64,000 nucleotides of DNA from Serratia sp. Ag1 (GCF_000743355.1 NZ_JQEI01000026.1:1-64000), one strand, 5' to 3'. Positions 1 to 8,043 are shown, counted from the first letter of the stretch. Numbers and translations are program-made. Notes: generated by a model not told the origin, from the letters alone.

Positions 1-1
1 C

Positions 2-67
2 TTATATCAGTGTTGCTGACATCTCCTCAGGCTTGGATGTCCTGACTTTAATATCTGTTAACGCCAT
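2..67 (-). pseudogene. Remnant of a P4-type tyrosine integrase (N-terminus only)
   Basis: A minus-strand reading frame starts at ATG 67 and gives MALTDIKVRTSKPEE, the standard opening of P4-family integrases (the intact integrase at 14591 opens MALTDVVARTAKPRE). It then diverges after residue 15 and stops at positions 4-2, after only 21 codons. The gene is therefore broken by a deletion or frameshift, unless its body continues in another frame left of the window. Its place next to an attachment-site copy (254-275) is where the integrase of a neighbouring island would be expected. Confidence 0.65.
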
Positions 68-82
68 GATTATCCCCTCCCC

Positions 83-140
83 GTTGGTACACGCATTATC
101 GAACCCAAAATACCATCATCTGTACCAACATCTGTTGGTA
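83..140. repeat. Inverted and direct repeats upstream of the integrase remnant
   Basis: GTTGGTACA (83-91) and TGTACCAAC (121-129) form a perfect 9-base inverted repeat, and TGTTGGTA recurs at 133-140. Repeats between an integrase start and its attachment site are typical of arm-type binding sites or an integrase operator. They differ from the TTGACCC repeats beside the intact integrase, which suggests a different specificity. The function is inferred. Confidence 0.45.
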
Positions 141-222
141 GATGTGGGTTGATGTCGGTTGACACTGAGAGAGTTAATATAGCGGGAAAGGTAGGTAAAT
201 ACTGGATTTCAGACATAAAAAA

Positions 223-240
223 AGACCTCAGTTGAGGTCT
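223..240 (-). terminator. Rho-independent terminator beside the tRNA fragment
   Basis: An 8-base perfect stem AGACCTCA/TGAGGTCT has a two-base loop. Read on the minus strand it is followed by seven T. It sits downstream of the tRNA 3' copy at 254-275, just as the terminator at 14779-14796 sits downstream of intact leuX. The island end thus carries a tRNA tail with its own terminator. Confidence 0.7.
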
Positions 241-253
241 ATTTACATACTGT

Positions 254-275
254 TGGTGCGAAGGCCGGACTCGAA
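254..275 (-). repeat. Left attachment site: copy of the leuX 3' end
   Basis: TGGTGCGAAGGCCGGACTCGAA matches the 3' end of leuX at 14810-14832 except for one missing C; the last 16 bases are identical. A direct repeat of a tRNA 3' end bounding an integrase-bearing segment is the classic attL/attR signature. This marks the left edge of the 14.5 kb island and the right edge of an older neighbouring island. Confidence 0.8.
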
Positions 276-391
276 AAATTCACACAATCAATTGAAATAG
301 TTGATTTAAATTTATAAAAATATTTTTACCGACCCCCATTCTGACCCCTACACAGTTTTTCGATGGAAATTATTGCATAAAAAATAGACTC

Positions 392-421
392 TACGATTGC
401 AAATCGTATCCTTTGGGATAC
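392..421. promoter_or_regulatory. Inverted repeats upstream of the toxin-antitoxin stubs
   Basis: TACGATT-GCA-AATCGTA (392-408) is a perfect palindrome with a three-base centre. It is followed by the hairpin GTATCC-TTTG-GGATAC (406-421). Both lie just before the start codon at 432. This is the usual position of an autoregulatory operator of a toxin-antitoxin operon, here probably left over from one that has decayed. Confidence 0.45.
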
Positions 422-431
422 TCTAAAAACC

Positions 432-527
432 ATGAATATACTGATCCGCACCGCCGAGTTTGATACTTGGTTAAGACAGCTGAAATTTGGTAGCCAGCCC
501 CTCGCAACTCTGGAGCATAAAGAATGA
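432..527 (+). pseudogene. Truncated RelE/HigB-type toxin stub
   Basis: ATG at 432 opens a 31-codon frame beginning MNILIRTAEFDTWLRQLK. I recognise this as the N-terminus of HigB/RelE-superfamily toxins of the RTxEFDxWLxxLK kind, which are normally about 100 residues. After residue 18 the sequence loses resemblance and ends at 527. The catalytic C-terminal part is missing, so it should be inactive. Its stop overlaps the start of an antitoxin-like stub by four bases, the arrangement of an intact higBA pair, so an internal deletion seems to have removed most of both genes. Confidence 0.5.
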
Positions 528-562
528 AAGACCTCAACTTAGCACCATTCGATACTACTTAG
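524..562 (+). pseudogene. Truncated antitoxin stub
   Basis: ATG at 524 overlaps the toxin stub stop (ATGA) and encodes MKDLNLAPFDTT before a stop. This resembles the first residues of HigA-type addiction-module antitoxins (MKxLxxxPFDxAxYL). No helix-turn-helix remains. The call rests mainly on its position and this short match. Confidence 0.4.
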
Positions 563-598
563 CATAGTCACTAACGTGACCGTAATGTATGGTTTTAA

Positions 599-2389
599 TT
601 ATTGATTATGCAAAGGCTCAGGTGTTTTGACTATTTTAGTGAAGTAATTCACTACTGTTTTTTCAAAATTTCCCGAGCGGTACAATCTATTTTCACTAAA
701 GGTTGATTTGGCTTCCCCCGTAATCTTATCAACAAATGCTCTATTACCAATAGTTGTCTTCAATTTTACATACTCCACAAACCTCCCCCATATTTCATCT
801 AGAATGGAAATATTTTCACTTATAACACATGGGTCAATGTCCATCCCTTGTTTAAAAAATAGCTGGTTGTAAGCATATATTTTAGCATATGTGTCTTTCT
901 GAAGCCTAATATTGGGCTTTCTATCTTTAAGTAACTGACTAAAAACGTAATATCCTACATAGAACCTATCTAGTGAATCATTATTGTTAATATCAAAATT
1001 TGGAAATCTATTCTGTTGAAATAATTTTTTCTGAGATCCAAGATTTATGTGACCATTGGCTGAATAATAAATTCTGAAGAACTGATTTCTTTCCACAATA
1101 ACAGAGCCTTCGATATACCCTGATAAAATTCCATCAGAAAATTCTCCTCGTTTTCTCTCATACAAAATTCCATATCTATCAAAAATTTTCTTCTGTATTG
1201 CCTTGTGAAATGATTCATTGGCGAATCTGTCAGCGTTAATTACAGGAGTTTGTTGATTAGTTGCATTTGAAATGTCGTCAATAAGATTAAGTTTATCTTC
1301 ATCATTACTGTTATTCATTAATGTTATTACTTTAAGTAAAACTTCTTTTCCACCAAAAATGGATTCAAGATCCCCATCTTTGTTTTCCTCATATATTCTG
1401 CTAAGCGTATATGTAGTTTGTCCACCGTTAATAATCTGTGGGTTTTTTACTCTTAACTGGGCTCTATTTTTTTGACCTATCCTCTCGTTAATGTAAGTTT
1501 CATCAGATAACATAGTTATTCCATTGTTATACAGGGCGAATTCATTTGTTTCTTTATTGAGTATTGTTTCTCTAATAGAGCTATTTACTTTCCTTCCCTC
1601 TAGATCCAAATAACTTCTTGGATTAAATTTTAATATTGAGTTCTTATACTTTGTCATCATTTTCGCCAACTCTATTGTTGGCACAAAAAGGGCTGTTATT
1701 TCACACTCACTGGCTTTTGTATTTACGGTATAGCTTATTTTTGCTCCTGCGTTTTTATTAGACAAATCGATAGGAATGCTTATATCGCTCGCAGTAAAAT
1801 ATGTACCACTAATTACAGGGAAGACAAGATTTTCATAAGTTTTCATTGCATCAAAAACATCAACAGGATAGCCGCCGGATAGTAGCTTAAGCTTTGCAAG
1901 ACTGATCCCAGAAAGGTTTGCCAAAACAATCACTTTGTATGTATATCTTGCAATGTCATCAATCTGAGAAACTTCTCTCTGCAACTGTTTTATTTTTCCG
2001 TTATATTCGTTGCCGTTTTCGTCAAAGTTTTCTCCTTCTAAAATCCTGTTTATATCCATAGAAAGTAACTCTTCTAGTGTAATTTCCTTTTGTTCAAAGT
2101 TAGTTTCATTGGTTCTAAACTTGGCTTGTAGAAGATATAAACACTTTGTTTCTTGGTCAATATAATATCCATCAATTCCACCATCATATGACCCATCTGT
2201 AATAACTCTTTCTCTTTCCTCAAAATCGAGCAAACCAAAAGAGACTTTCAAAAACAAATGAATACTTGCCCGTGATCTAGCTTGATTCAATTTTTCAGAA
2301 TCGAACTCTTCAATTCTATACCTAGCAAATTTTTGGGGTGCTTCTTTTATAATTTGATCAAGGATATTTAGATATACTTTATATTTCAT
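599..2389 (-). CDS. AIPR family abortive-infection protein
   Basis: The 596-residue protein matches the AIPR (abortive infection phage resistance) family. The N-terminus has a restriction-endonuclease-like pattern, DGSYDGGIDG at 65-74 and LLQAK at 86-90 (an acidic residue followed by QxK, a known PD-(D/E)XK variant). AIPR-typical stretches follow: NPRSYL (256-261), FALYNNGIT (284-292) and NPQIINGGQT (316-325). Such proteins occur in defence islands and are thought to cleave nucleic acid in response to phage. It is a single gene with no partner in tight linkage, AT-rich compared with the core genome, and sits at the distal end of the island. The family call is firm; its activity here is inferred. 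Confidence 0.85.
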   Translation of the reverse strand: MKYKVYLNILDQIIKEAPQKFARYRIEEFDSEKLNQARSRASIHLFLKVSFGLLDFEERERVITDGSYDGGIDGYYIDQETKCLYLLQAKFRTNETNFEQKEITLEELLSMDINRILEGENFDENGNEYNGKIKQLQREVSQIDDIARYTYKVIVLANLSGISLAKLKLLSGGYPVDVFDAMKTYENLVFPVISGTYFTASDISIPIDLSNKNAGAKISYTVNTKASECEITALFVPTIELAKMMTKYKNSILKFNPRSYLDLEGRKVNSSIRETILNKETNEFALYNNGITMLSDETYINERIGQKNRAQLRVKNPQIINGGQTTYTLSRIYEENKDGDLESIFGGKEVLLKVITLMNNSNDEDKLNLIDDISNATNQQTPVINADRFANESFHKAIQKKIFDRYGILYERKRGEFSDGILSGYIEGSVIVERNQFFRIYYSANGHINLGSQKKLFQQNRFPNFDINNNDSLDRFYVGYYVFSQLLKDRKPNIRLQKDTYAKIYAYNQLFFKQGMDIDPCVISENISILDEIWGRFVEYVKLKTTIGNRAFVDKITGEAKSTFSENRLYRSGNFEKTVVNYFTKIVKTPEPLHNQ

Positions 2390-2757
2390 GGTTTTTTTAG
2401 TTCCATATGAGAATTAACAACTTATATAGAAAGAGCCCTATCAATGCGATCAGAAATTATTCTACCAGCTTTTATCTATTTTTTACGAACTATAAGTTAA
2501 CGCTTATTTAATTGTTATTCCATGTATTTTCTATGCTTGATGAATCAGTCTACAAATTATATACAGTCAGTTCACGGTTATAAAAATATCACTCTAGCAG
2601 CATTTCTGTAAATTTATCCATTTTTTTGCAATTTGGACAGTAAAAGAAACGATTTTTGATATCTGTTAACATCCGCTTCTGGCACTAAACAGTCGGTTGG
2701 ATTATCGCAAAACTTATCTCCCTAAATGTCCCCCGAAGATAAACCAGTACAGCTAAA
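2390..2757. other. Intergenic, AT-rich, promoter region of the AIPR gene
   Basis: These 368 bases lie between the antitoxin gene and the AIPR gene, both read leftwards. I see no complete gene. Short minus-strand frames near 2589-2660 encode a CPNC motif, but they lack a start and are broken by stops. The region presumably holds the AIPR promoter. Confidence 0.4.
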
Positions 2758-3081
2758 TCAAACCAACACCTTCAACCCATGTTTCTGCACCACACTAAGC
2801 AGTTTCAGCGATAACCCACTAGGGCGCTTTACGCCACTTTCCCATTTCTGCACCGTTGACACACTGGTATTCAGGTAGCTAGCGAAAACCGGCTGGCTGA
2901 CGTTCAGCTTCTCACGCAGTGCCTTTATCTCAACAGGTTGAAGATCTTCCACACTATTGAGACATGCTTTGTCAAAGTTGCGCATGGTTTCCTGTGGGAT
3001 AGCATCAACGCTGAATAATCCAGAAGCCGCGCTGTGGATTGCTTCAAATGCAGGACTCTTGAACTTAGTTTTTGCGGTCAT
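2758..3081 (-). CDS. HigA-like antitoxin, XRE helix-turn-helix
   Basis: The 107-residue protein has a C-terminal XRE helix-turn-helix: LREKLNVSQPVFASYLN followed by TVQKWESGVKRPSG at about residues 55-90. This matches the HigA/NadS-like antitoxin group, which bind DNA and neutralise a RelE-type toxin. It is the second gene of an operon; its start at 3081 lies 17 bases inside the toxin gene (3065-3424). The toxin-first order is typical of higBA. It probably represses the shared promoter upstream of 3424. Length and motif look intact. Confidence 0.85.
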   Translation of the reverse strand: MTAKTKFKSPAFEAIHSAASGLFSVDAIPQETMRNFDKACLNSVEDLQPVEIKALREKLNVSQPVFASYLNTSVSTVQKWESGVKRPSGLSLKLLSVVQKHGLKVLV

Positions 3082-3424
3082 GGCAAATCTCCACCAGTTC
3101 TTTATTCTTAATCAGTACCGTAATCTTTTCGTCAGCAAGTGCTGCATAATGCTTTGCCAACTCTCGGAATCCTGACAGTTCACTATCATCAATGTTCGCC
3201 ATTTCCTGTTTGGCATAAAGAAACGTGTAAAACCAATGATCTCCACCTTTAGCAAGGATGATGGCGCGATCGCGATTCTGGTTCAGGCGTTTTTTGTAAA
3301 CTCCCCCGCCGAGATCGTCTGCTTTCCCTTCCATTACCGCATCAATAGCCCGGCACAACTCACTATCTTTAATAGCATGGGATTTAGCAGCTTTGGTGAA
3401 CCATTTGGTTTTAAATACACGCAT
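3065..3424 (-). CDS. RelE/HigB-like toxin
   Basis: The 119-residue protein begins MRVFKTKWFTKAAKSHAI and belongs to the RelE-type toxins of the HigB-2 kind (conserved GGGVYKKRL, then RAIILAKGGDHWFYTFLYAK at about 40-70). Family members are ribosome-associated mRNA endonucleases or otherwise halt translation. It is followed with a 17-base overlap by its antitoxin gene. The gene is full length for the family. In this setting it could stabilise the island or act as an abortive-infection device; that role is inferred. Confidence 0.82.
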   Translation of the reverse strand: MRVFKTKWFTKAAKSHAIKDSELCRAIDAVMEGKADDLGGGVYKKRLNQNRDRAIILAKGGDHWFYTFLYAKQEMANIDDSELSGFRELAKHYAALADEKITVLIKNKELVEICHDRKN

Positions 3425-3559
3425 TAGGCTAACATCCTGTCACCTTAACTATAGCACTTAGTGCTATATTACTCTCTTTAATCACAGAATCAAAGCACTT
3501 GAAGTCAGTAAAGCTTTGTCGTAACTTTATCACGTTACTTAGCTGCCAACGACAGCACC

Positions 3560-4390
3560 CAATGTTTCCAATATCAGGATGATACGAGTGATCTGCGAGA
3601 AACGCCTTCGGGTGGTCACAAACCCAAAGTCATAAGGAATGGAGTGTGCTCTGAGACTGACGCTTTCGAGCGACCACTAAAAAGCTACCGAAACCTGAAA
3701 GGAAGCGCTTTAAGAGCGGTAACCCCCCTGAGCCTTTGAAAGCGGGGATCGCAGTAAATGCGATGAAGGTATACTTATCCCAGTGAAATGGCTAACAACA
3801 AGCATTTCTTAGCCGCCAGTATTGCCAGCCGAGGATACTGTGATTGGCTTTCAACCAAGTGACGACTAGCCATTATCAGGCAACGGCTTTCTAAGCCCCA
3901 GACCTGCTAGAGTGCCACTGTCATCACATCCTTAATCCGGGTTGCCCCGCTGCAACTCAGGTTATCTATACCCAAAATCTCTAGCGTCCATTAAACGCTG
4001 CTGGCTGCGCTCTGCTATGCCGAAAGGCATATGCTAGCGCCTGCCCTGCTGCGTTTGGTACACGGCGTCACTTTTACTTGTGAAAGTGACGCCGCAGCAC
4101 GGACCCACTTCAGCATTAGAGATACGCAACTTCACACAAAAGTCATGCATCTGACACACATGTTCTACGTCGGGCTGACCATTTTTTACAGGAGAGTTGA
4201 ACTGATACCGAGGCAGGCCACAACGGCCTGAGGGGACACCTGCATCGCAGGAGGCTGCACAGAGTGCATTACCGATACCCCGCCATACCTCAACTGCTGC
4301 CGCTCTGGCGCACAGGTATCGTTCCAGGCAGATCATCTTGATGCTTCTGCCGTTTAGCCCATGCGCCAGAGAAATGCAGCGTGTTGATAT
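3560..4390 (+). ncRNA. Candidate large structured RNA, dense in hairpins
   Basis: No convincing protein is encoded here, yet the stretch is full of perfect stems. CGCC-TTCG-GGTG is at 3603-3614 and CGCT-TTCG-AGCG at 3661-3672. ATCGCA/TGCGAT is at 3748-3764, GGCTAA/TTAGCC at 3790-3814 and CAGTAT/ATACTG at 3817-3840. TTGG/CCAA is at 3844-3858, GGCTT/AAGCC at 3885-3897 and TATGCC-GAAA-GGCATA at 4016-4031. An 11-base stem is at 4064-4093, CAGGCC/GGCCTG at 4214-4230 and CCTGC/GCAGG at 4239-4251. UUCG and GNRA tetraloops and a G-U pair in the first stem make sense only if the plus strand is transcribed. The region lies directly before the recombinase gene at 4406. I do not recognise a known RNA family; the exact ends are unknown. 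Confidence 0.5.
4064..4093. repeat. 11-base perfect inverted repeat
   Basis: GGCGTCACTTT (4064-4074) and AAAGTGACGCC (4083-4093) are separated by eight bases. A further GCTGC/GCAGC pair (4048-4052 and 4094-4098) flanks it. It could be a hairpin of the structured RNA, a recombinase binding site for the protein encoded at 4406, or a transfer/replication signal. No T-run follows, so a terminator is unlikely. Confidence 0.7.
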
Positions 4391-4405
4391 TGTGAGAAGT
4401 TTGCT

Positions 4406-5284
4406 ATGAGTAAATTAAGCCGTGAAATGAAAATGCTGGCGAAGCAAGTCGGCGGTAGCTTTAAAACCGTGCATGATCGTACCCGCATTATGGATAGATT
4501 TTGTCGTCACCTGCTTGCGCTCAATATTCAGATTCGTGATGTTCAACATCTAAAATCCAAGCATATCGAAAGCTATATTGCCGCTCGTCAATCGGCAGGT
4601 ATCGCGATCCGTTCCCTTCATAACGAAATGTCGGCACTGCGCACGGTGTTTCGGATGGCGGGTAGGGAAAAGCTAGCCATGTCTGAACGTCTGACCAATA
4701 AAGCGCTGGGATTAAGCGGAGCGAGCCGTGCAGGCACCAAGTTCGCGATCCCAGAAGAACGTTTCCAGGCCGTATTACAAAGCGCAAAACAGCATGACAA
4801 AGGGCTGGCTTGTGCTCTTCAACTTGCCCGGTTGCTGGGGTTACGTTCCCAAGAGGCGGTGCAATGCGCTAGCTCACTGAAAAAATGGGAACAACAGCTT
4901 GAGCGCAATCAATCCACTCTCACCGTTGTTTTTGGTACGAAAGGTGGCAGGCCACGTGAAACGCGGATCATCGATCGCAACGCGGTTCAGCAGGCGGTAA
5001 AAGACGCTTTACTGGTTGCTCAAACACGTAACGGCAAATTGATCGATAAACCTGATTTAAAAACCGCCATGAACTTCTGGCGCTCTCATACCGCACGCTT
5101 AGGGCTCACTGGCCATTATTCCCCACACAGCCTGCGCTACGCATGGGCGCAGGACGCTATTCGTTTCTACCTGTCACAGGGATTCTCTCACAGTGAAGCC
5201 AGGGCGCTCACCTCAATGGATCTTGGGCACGGTGATGGCAGGGGGCGCTACGTTGAGCGCGTTTACAGCAGGAAGGAGGACTAA
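4406..5284 (+). CDS. Tyrosine recombinase-like integrase-domain protein
   Basis: The 292-residue protein has an N-terminal SAM-like core-binding part (about 1-105) and a C-terminal tyrosine-recombinase catalytic part. The signature residues are present: R147 in GLRSQE, H241-S-L-R244, H275 in LGHGDG, then Y282 or Y287. It matches the 'integrase domain' proteins carried on many enterobacterial islands next to AlpA-type regulators, not the P4 integrase family. It is followed two bases later by the AlpA-like gene. Since a separate P4-type integrase is beside leuX, this enzyme may serve another reaction, such as resolution or excision, possibly at the inverted repeat at 4064-4093. The long hairpin-rich leader upstream is unusual. 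Confidence 0.75.
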   Translation: MSKLSREMKMLAKQVGGSFKTVHDRTRIMDRFCRHLLALNIQIRDVQHLKSKHIESYIAARQSAGIAIRSLHNEMSALRTVFRMAGREKLAMSERLTNKALGLSGASRAGTKFAIPEERFQAVLQSAKQHDKGLACALQLARLLGLRSQEAVQCASSLKKWEQQLERNQSTLTVVFGTKGGRPRETRIIDRNAVQQAVKDALLVAQTRNGKLIDKPDLKTAMNFWRSHTARLGLTGHYSPHSLRYAWAQDAIRFYLSQGFSHSEARALTSMDLGHGDGRGRYVERVYSRKED

Positions 5285-5286
5285 TC

Positions 5287-5487
5287 ATGGCGGATATCAA
5301 GTTGTTGCGCTTAACAGATGTGATGCAAAAAACTGGATTCAAGAAATCATGGATTTACCTTTTGATAAATCAGGGTGGTTTTCCTCCTGCGGTCAAAATC
5401 GGTTCCCGCTCTGTAGCTTGGGTGGAAAGCGAAGTGAACGCATGGATTGCTGAGCGTATCAACAAACGCGAGGAGACGCTCAAATGA
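5287..5487 (+). CDS. AlpA family regulator
   Basis: The 66-residue protein (LLRLTDVMQKTGFKKSWIYLL, then FPPAVKIGSRSVAW) is a typical AlpA/phage-regulatory MerR-like helix-turn-helix protein. Members activate or repress island genes and can act as excision factors for P4-type integrases. It starts two bases after the recombinase stop and overlaps the next gene by four bases (ATGA at 5484), so it is translationally coupled within the replication operon. Confidence 0.9.
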   Translation: MADIKLLRLTDVMQKTGFKKSWIYLLINQGGFPPAVKIGSRSVAWVESEVNAWIAERINKREETLK

Positions 5488-6014
5488 TAAATTCTTATTT
5501 TTTTCTGGCGGGCCATTTACGATATAATGCTGATGTTGCGGCAAAATCCGCAACCGGAATTGGCGTTCCGAATCCCCTGACGGTTCTCAAATACGCACAC
5601 AGAGTGTATTTGAGAAATGCTCGTGCACACCTGTTGTCTATGGTAGTCCGGGCAGGGCTTCCGAAAGGAAGGCCGGTATCCGTTGGGGCCGGTACGCCAA
5701 CCCTGTTCGGGCTACCACCCAATGGGCTTGGCGTCTCTGGTGGTAGCGTAAAAAATACCCCAACGGAGGCGGCCCTATGGCTACTACCCTTCCTTTTTTA
5801 TACCCGCAATTCTTCATTTCTTCTGCGGGGGTGCATCATGTATGACCCCACACCGCTTACGCTGCAAGAACTCATCGATCAATGCAGGGCGTTGGCTTAT
5901 GCCATTATCGAACTGAGTAATCCCCTCGCTAAAGAACTGCTGACGTTTATCCTGTGGGAGCGTCTCAACCAGTTGGACCAATCACTGGAAGCGGAGGTGC
6001 CTAACGATGAGTAA
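5484..6014 (+). CDS. Ash-like phage/island protein
   Basis: The 176-residue frame contains MVVRAGLPKGRPVS...GAGTPT, the hallmark of Ash family proteins found between alpA and the primase in P4-like islands. The role of Ash is poorly known. Its last 58 residues (from an in-frame ATG at 5838, with a GGGG ribosome-binding stretch just before it) look like a separate small helical protein, MYDPTPLTLQELIDQ. The region may therefore make two products from one frame. It overlaps the AlpA gene by four bases and the primase gene by eight. Confidence 0.65.
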   Translation: MINSYFFLAGHLRYNADVAAKSATGIGVPNPLTVLKYAHRVYLRNARAHLLSMVVRAGLPKGRPVSVGAGTPTLFGLPPNGLGVSGGSVKNTPTEAALWLLPFLFYTRNSSFLLRGCIMYDPTPLTLQELIDQCRALAYAIIELSNPLAKELLTFILWERLNQLDQSLEAEVPNDE

Positions 6015-8043
6015 ATTTGTCTCGGATATCGCCGCTAAATGCCGCCACCACTGGCCGTCTGTTCTTGCTGCGCTGAATATCTCGATCCTACCAGGAGGAA
6101 AACACGGCCCTTGCCCTGCCTGCGGTGGGAAAGACCGCTTCCGCTTTGACGATAAACAAGGCCGGGGAACGTGGTTCTGTAATCAATGTGGTCATGGTGA
6201 TGGGCTCGATCTGATCGCCCTGGTAAAGCAATGCGATCTGTCAGCCGCTGCAAAACTGGTGGCGAGTCTGACATTACCAGCATCCACAGCGCCAGCCAGG
6301 GAAAAAGCTGTTAACCGTTTACCGCCTCAAGAAAAAATCCAGCATATGCTGGCCCATGCAAGCAGTGGTGAAAGCGCGTATCTGAAAGCCAAAGGTCTAT
6401 CCGCAATTCTTCCCTGCCTGACCGCACAACAAAAAATGCACATCAGCGGCATTACATTCGATGAAGGTAGCCTTCTGCTAACGCTGCATCGTGTATCTGG
6501 TGAACTCACCGGCGCACAGTTGATTAGCACCAGCGGGGAGAAACGGCTAATGCCAGGCTCTCAGTTAAAAGGGGCTTTTATCGCGGTAAGTTTCCTAAAA
6601 TCACCTGAAACCATCGTGATCGCTGAAGGTTACGCTACCGGCCTTACTCTCAGCCAGATCACAACAGCGGCAGTTGTCGCGGCGGTTTCTGCCAACAACC
6701 TGATGAATGTCGCTAAAGCCTTACGCAATGAGTATCCCGAGGCCACCATTATTCTGGCGGGCGATCATGACATTCACACCGATGGTTCAACCAACATCGG
6801 TAAAGAGCTGGCAGAAAAGGCCGCGCTAGCCGTGGATGGCTGGGTTTCATTACCTCCTGCCACTACTCTCTGCGACTGGGATGATTTTCGCCAACAATAC
6901 GGCCTTGAAGCCACCAAAACCGCTTTCAACCAACAACGCTATAAACCAAGTATCATGCCGATACCTCTTACCCGCATTGACTACACCGCACCGGAATTCA
7001 ACACCTCACTTCCTCTGCGCAAAGGTTCTGACGGCTTTGATACGCGGCAGGACTACCTGATTAAAGGCTATTTACCCAGTTCGTCTGTTGCCAGTGCTTA
7101 CGGTGCCAGCGGGTCTTATAAATCCTTCCTGGCTGTATCTTGGGGATGCCATATCGCCACTGGCAAACCCTGGGCTGGCAAACCGGTTACACAGGGAGCC
7201 GTAATTTATGTCGTCGGTGAAGGTGGGATCGGCGTTCCCCGCCGTATCCGGGCATGGGAACAAACGATTAACGGCGGTAGCCCAATTGATGCGCTTTATC
7301 GCGTCGACTGCCCCATCTTTCCGGCCAGCCCTGAGAGCGTGCAACAGGTGATACAAGCCGCCAGCGATGTTAAGGCCGCAACCGGTATGCCGATTCGCCT
7401 GATCATTCTGGATACGCTCGCCCGCTGTTTTGGTGGTTCAGATGAGAACGCAGCCAAAGACATGGGCGCTTTCATTCAAGGGTGCGACTACATCAAAGCG
7501 GCAACGCAGGCCACGGTGTTGATTATTCACCACTCAGGTAAAGATCAGGACAAAGGCGCACGCGGCTCCAGCGCCTTTCGGGCCGCTTTGGATGTGGAGT
7601 TCAACGTGCGCCGTGAGGGTGATGGCGGCGCGTTGATCCTTAGTTGCACCAAAATGAAAGATGCAGAAGAGTCGTCACGACGCGCCTATGACCTGAATTC
7701 TGTCGACCTATACGTTGACGATGACGGTGACCTGATCACCTCACTGGTCCTGAACGATGAAGGCCGCGAAGTCAGGGAAGATGATGTCGCTAACGATCCC
7801 GATTTAGCCGGTATTTCTCGGCTGACGGAAAATCATGTCGCCCTGTGGCAAGCCATTCGTTCACGCACGGCCAGCGGCGATAGCTGCACCCGCGCCCTGG
7901 TTAGAGACGATATGAAAGCGATGGGATTTGATGTGTCCAAGAAGTTTGCCCGTTGGCTGGACAAGCTGGAAAAAGACGGCCTGATCGCATTCGACGGTGA
8001 GCACATCACACCGTTACCGCACCGAAACAAAGTGGGGGATTAA
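6007..8043 (+). CDS. P4 alpha-like primase-helicase
   Basis: The 678-residue replication protein has three parts. The N-terminus has a zinc ribbon (C36-P-A-C39 and C58-N-Q-C61). A TOPRIM-type primase region follows (VIAEGYATG, then LAGDHDIH at about 205-255). The C-terminal half is a RepA/AAA_25-type ATPase, with Walker A GASGSYKS near 366-373, Walker B LIILDT near 465 and a later HHSGKDQ motif. This is the zinc-TOPRIM-RepA version of island primases, not the P4 alpha SF3 helicase. It should prime and unwind replication of the excised island, probably at the repeats just downstream (8053-8236). It ends the operon that begins at the recombinase gene. Confidence 0.88.
   Translation: MSKFVSDIAAKCRHHWPSVLAALNISILPGGKHGPCPACGGKDRFRFDDKQGRGTWFCNQCGHGDGLDLIALVKQCDLSAAAKLVASLTLPASTAPAREKAVNRLPPQEKIQHMLAHASSGESAYLKAKGLSAILPCLTAQQKMHISGITFDEGSLLLTLHRVSGELTGAQLISTSGEKRLMPGSQLKGAFIAVSFLKSPETIVIAEGYATGLTLSQITTAAVVAAVSANNLMNVAKALRNEYPEATIILAGDHDIHTDGSTNIGKELAEKAALAVDGWVSLPPATTLCDWDDFRQQYGLEATKTAFNQQRYKPSIMPIPLTRIDYTAPEFNTSLPLRKGSDGFDTRQDYLIKGYLPSSSVASAYGASGSYKSFLAVSWGCHIATGKPWAGKPVTQGAVIYVVGEGGIGVPRRIRAWEQTINGGSPIDALYRVDCPIFPASPESVQQVIQAASDVKAATGMPIRLIILDTLARCFGGSDENAAKDMGAFIQGCDYIKAATQATVLIIHHSGKDQDKGARGSSAFRAALDVEFNVRREGDGGALILSCTKMKDAEESSRRAYDLNSVDLYVDDDGDLITSLVLNDEGREVREDDVANDPDLAGISRLTENHVALWQAIRSRTASGDSCTRALVRDDMKAMGFDVSKKFARWLDKLEKDGLIAFDGEHITPLPHRNKVGD

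Noticed and set aside
2589..2660. Minus-strand peptide with a CPNC motif, like a zinc-ribbon end
   Set aside because: No start codon, interrupted by stops upstream, and only one CxxC pair; too little to call even a pseudogene.
4031..4336. Short overlapping frames on both strands (66 and 100 codons)
   Set aside because: They lie within the hairpin-rich region, have no family resemblance or good ribosome sites, and the palindromes explain the sequence better.
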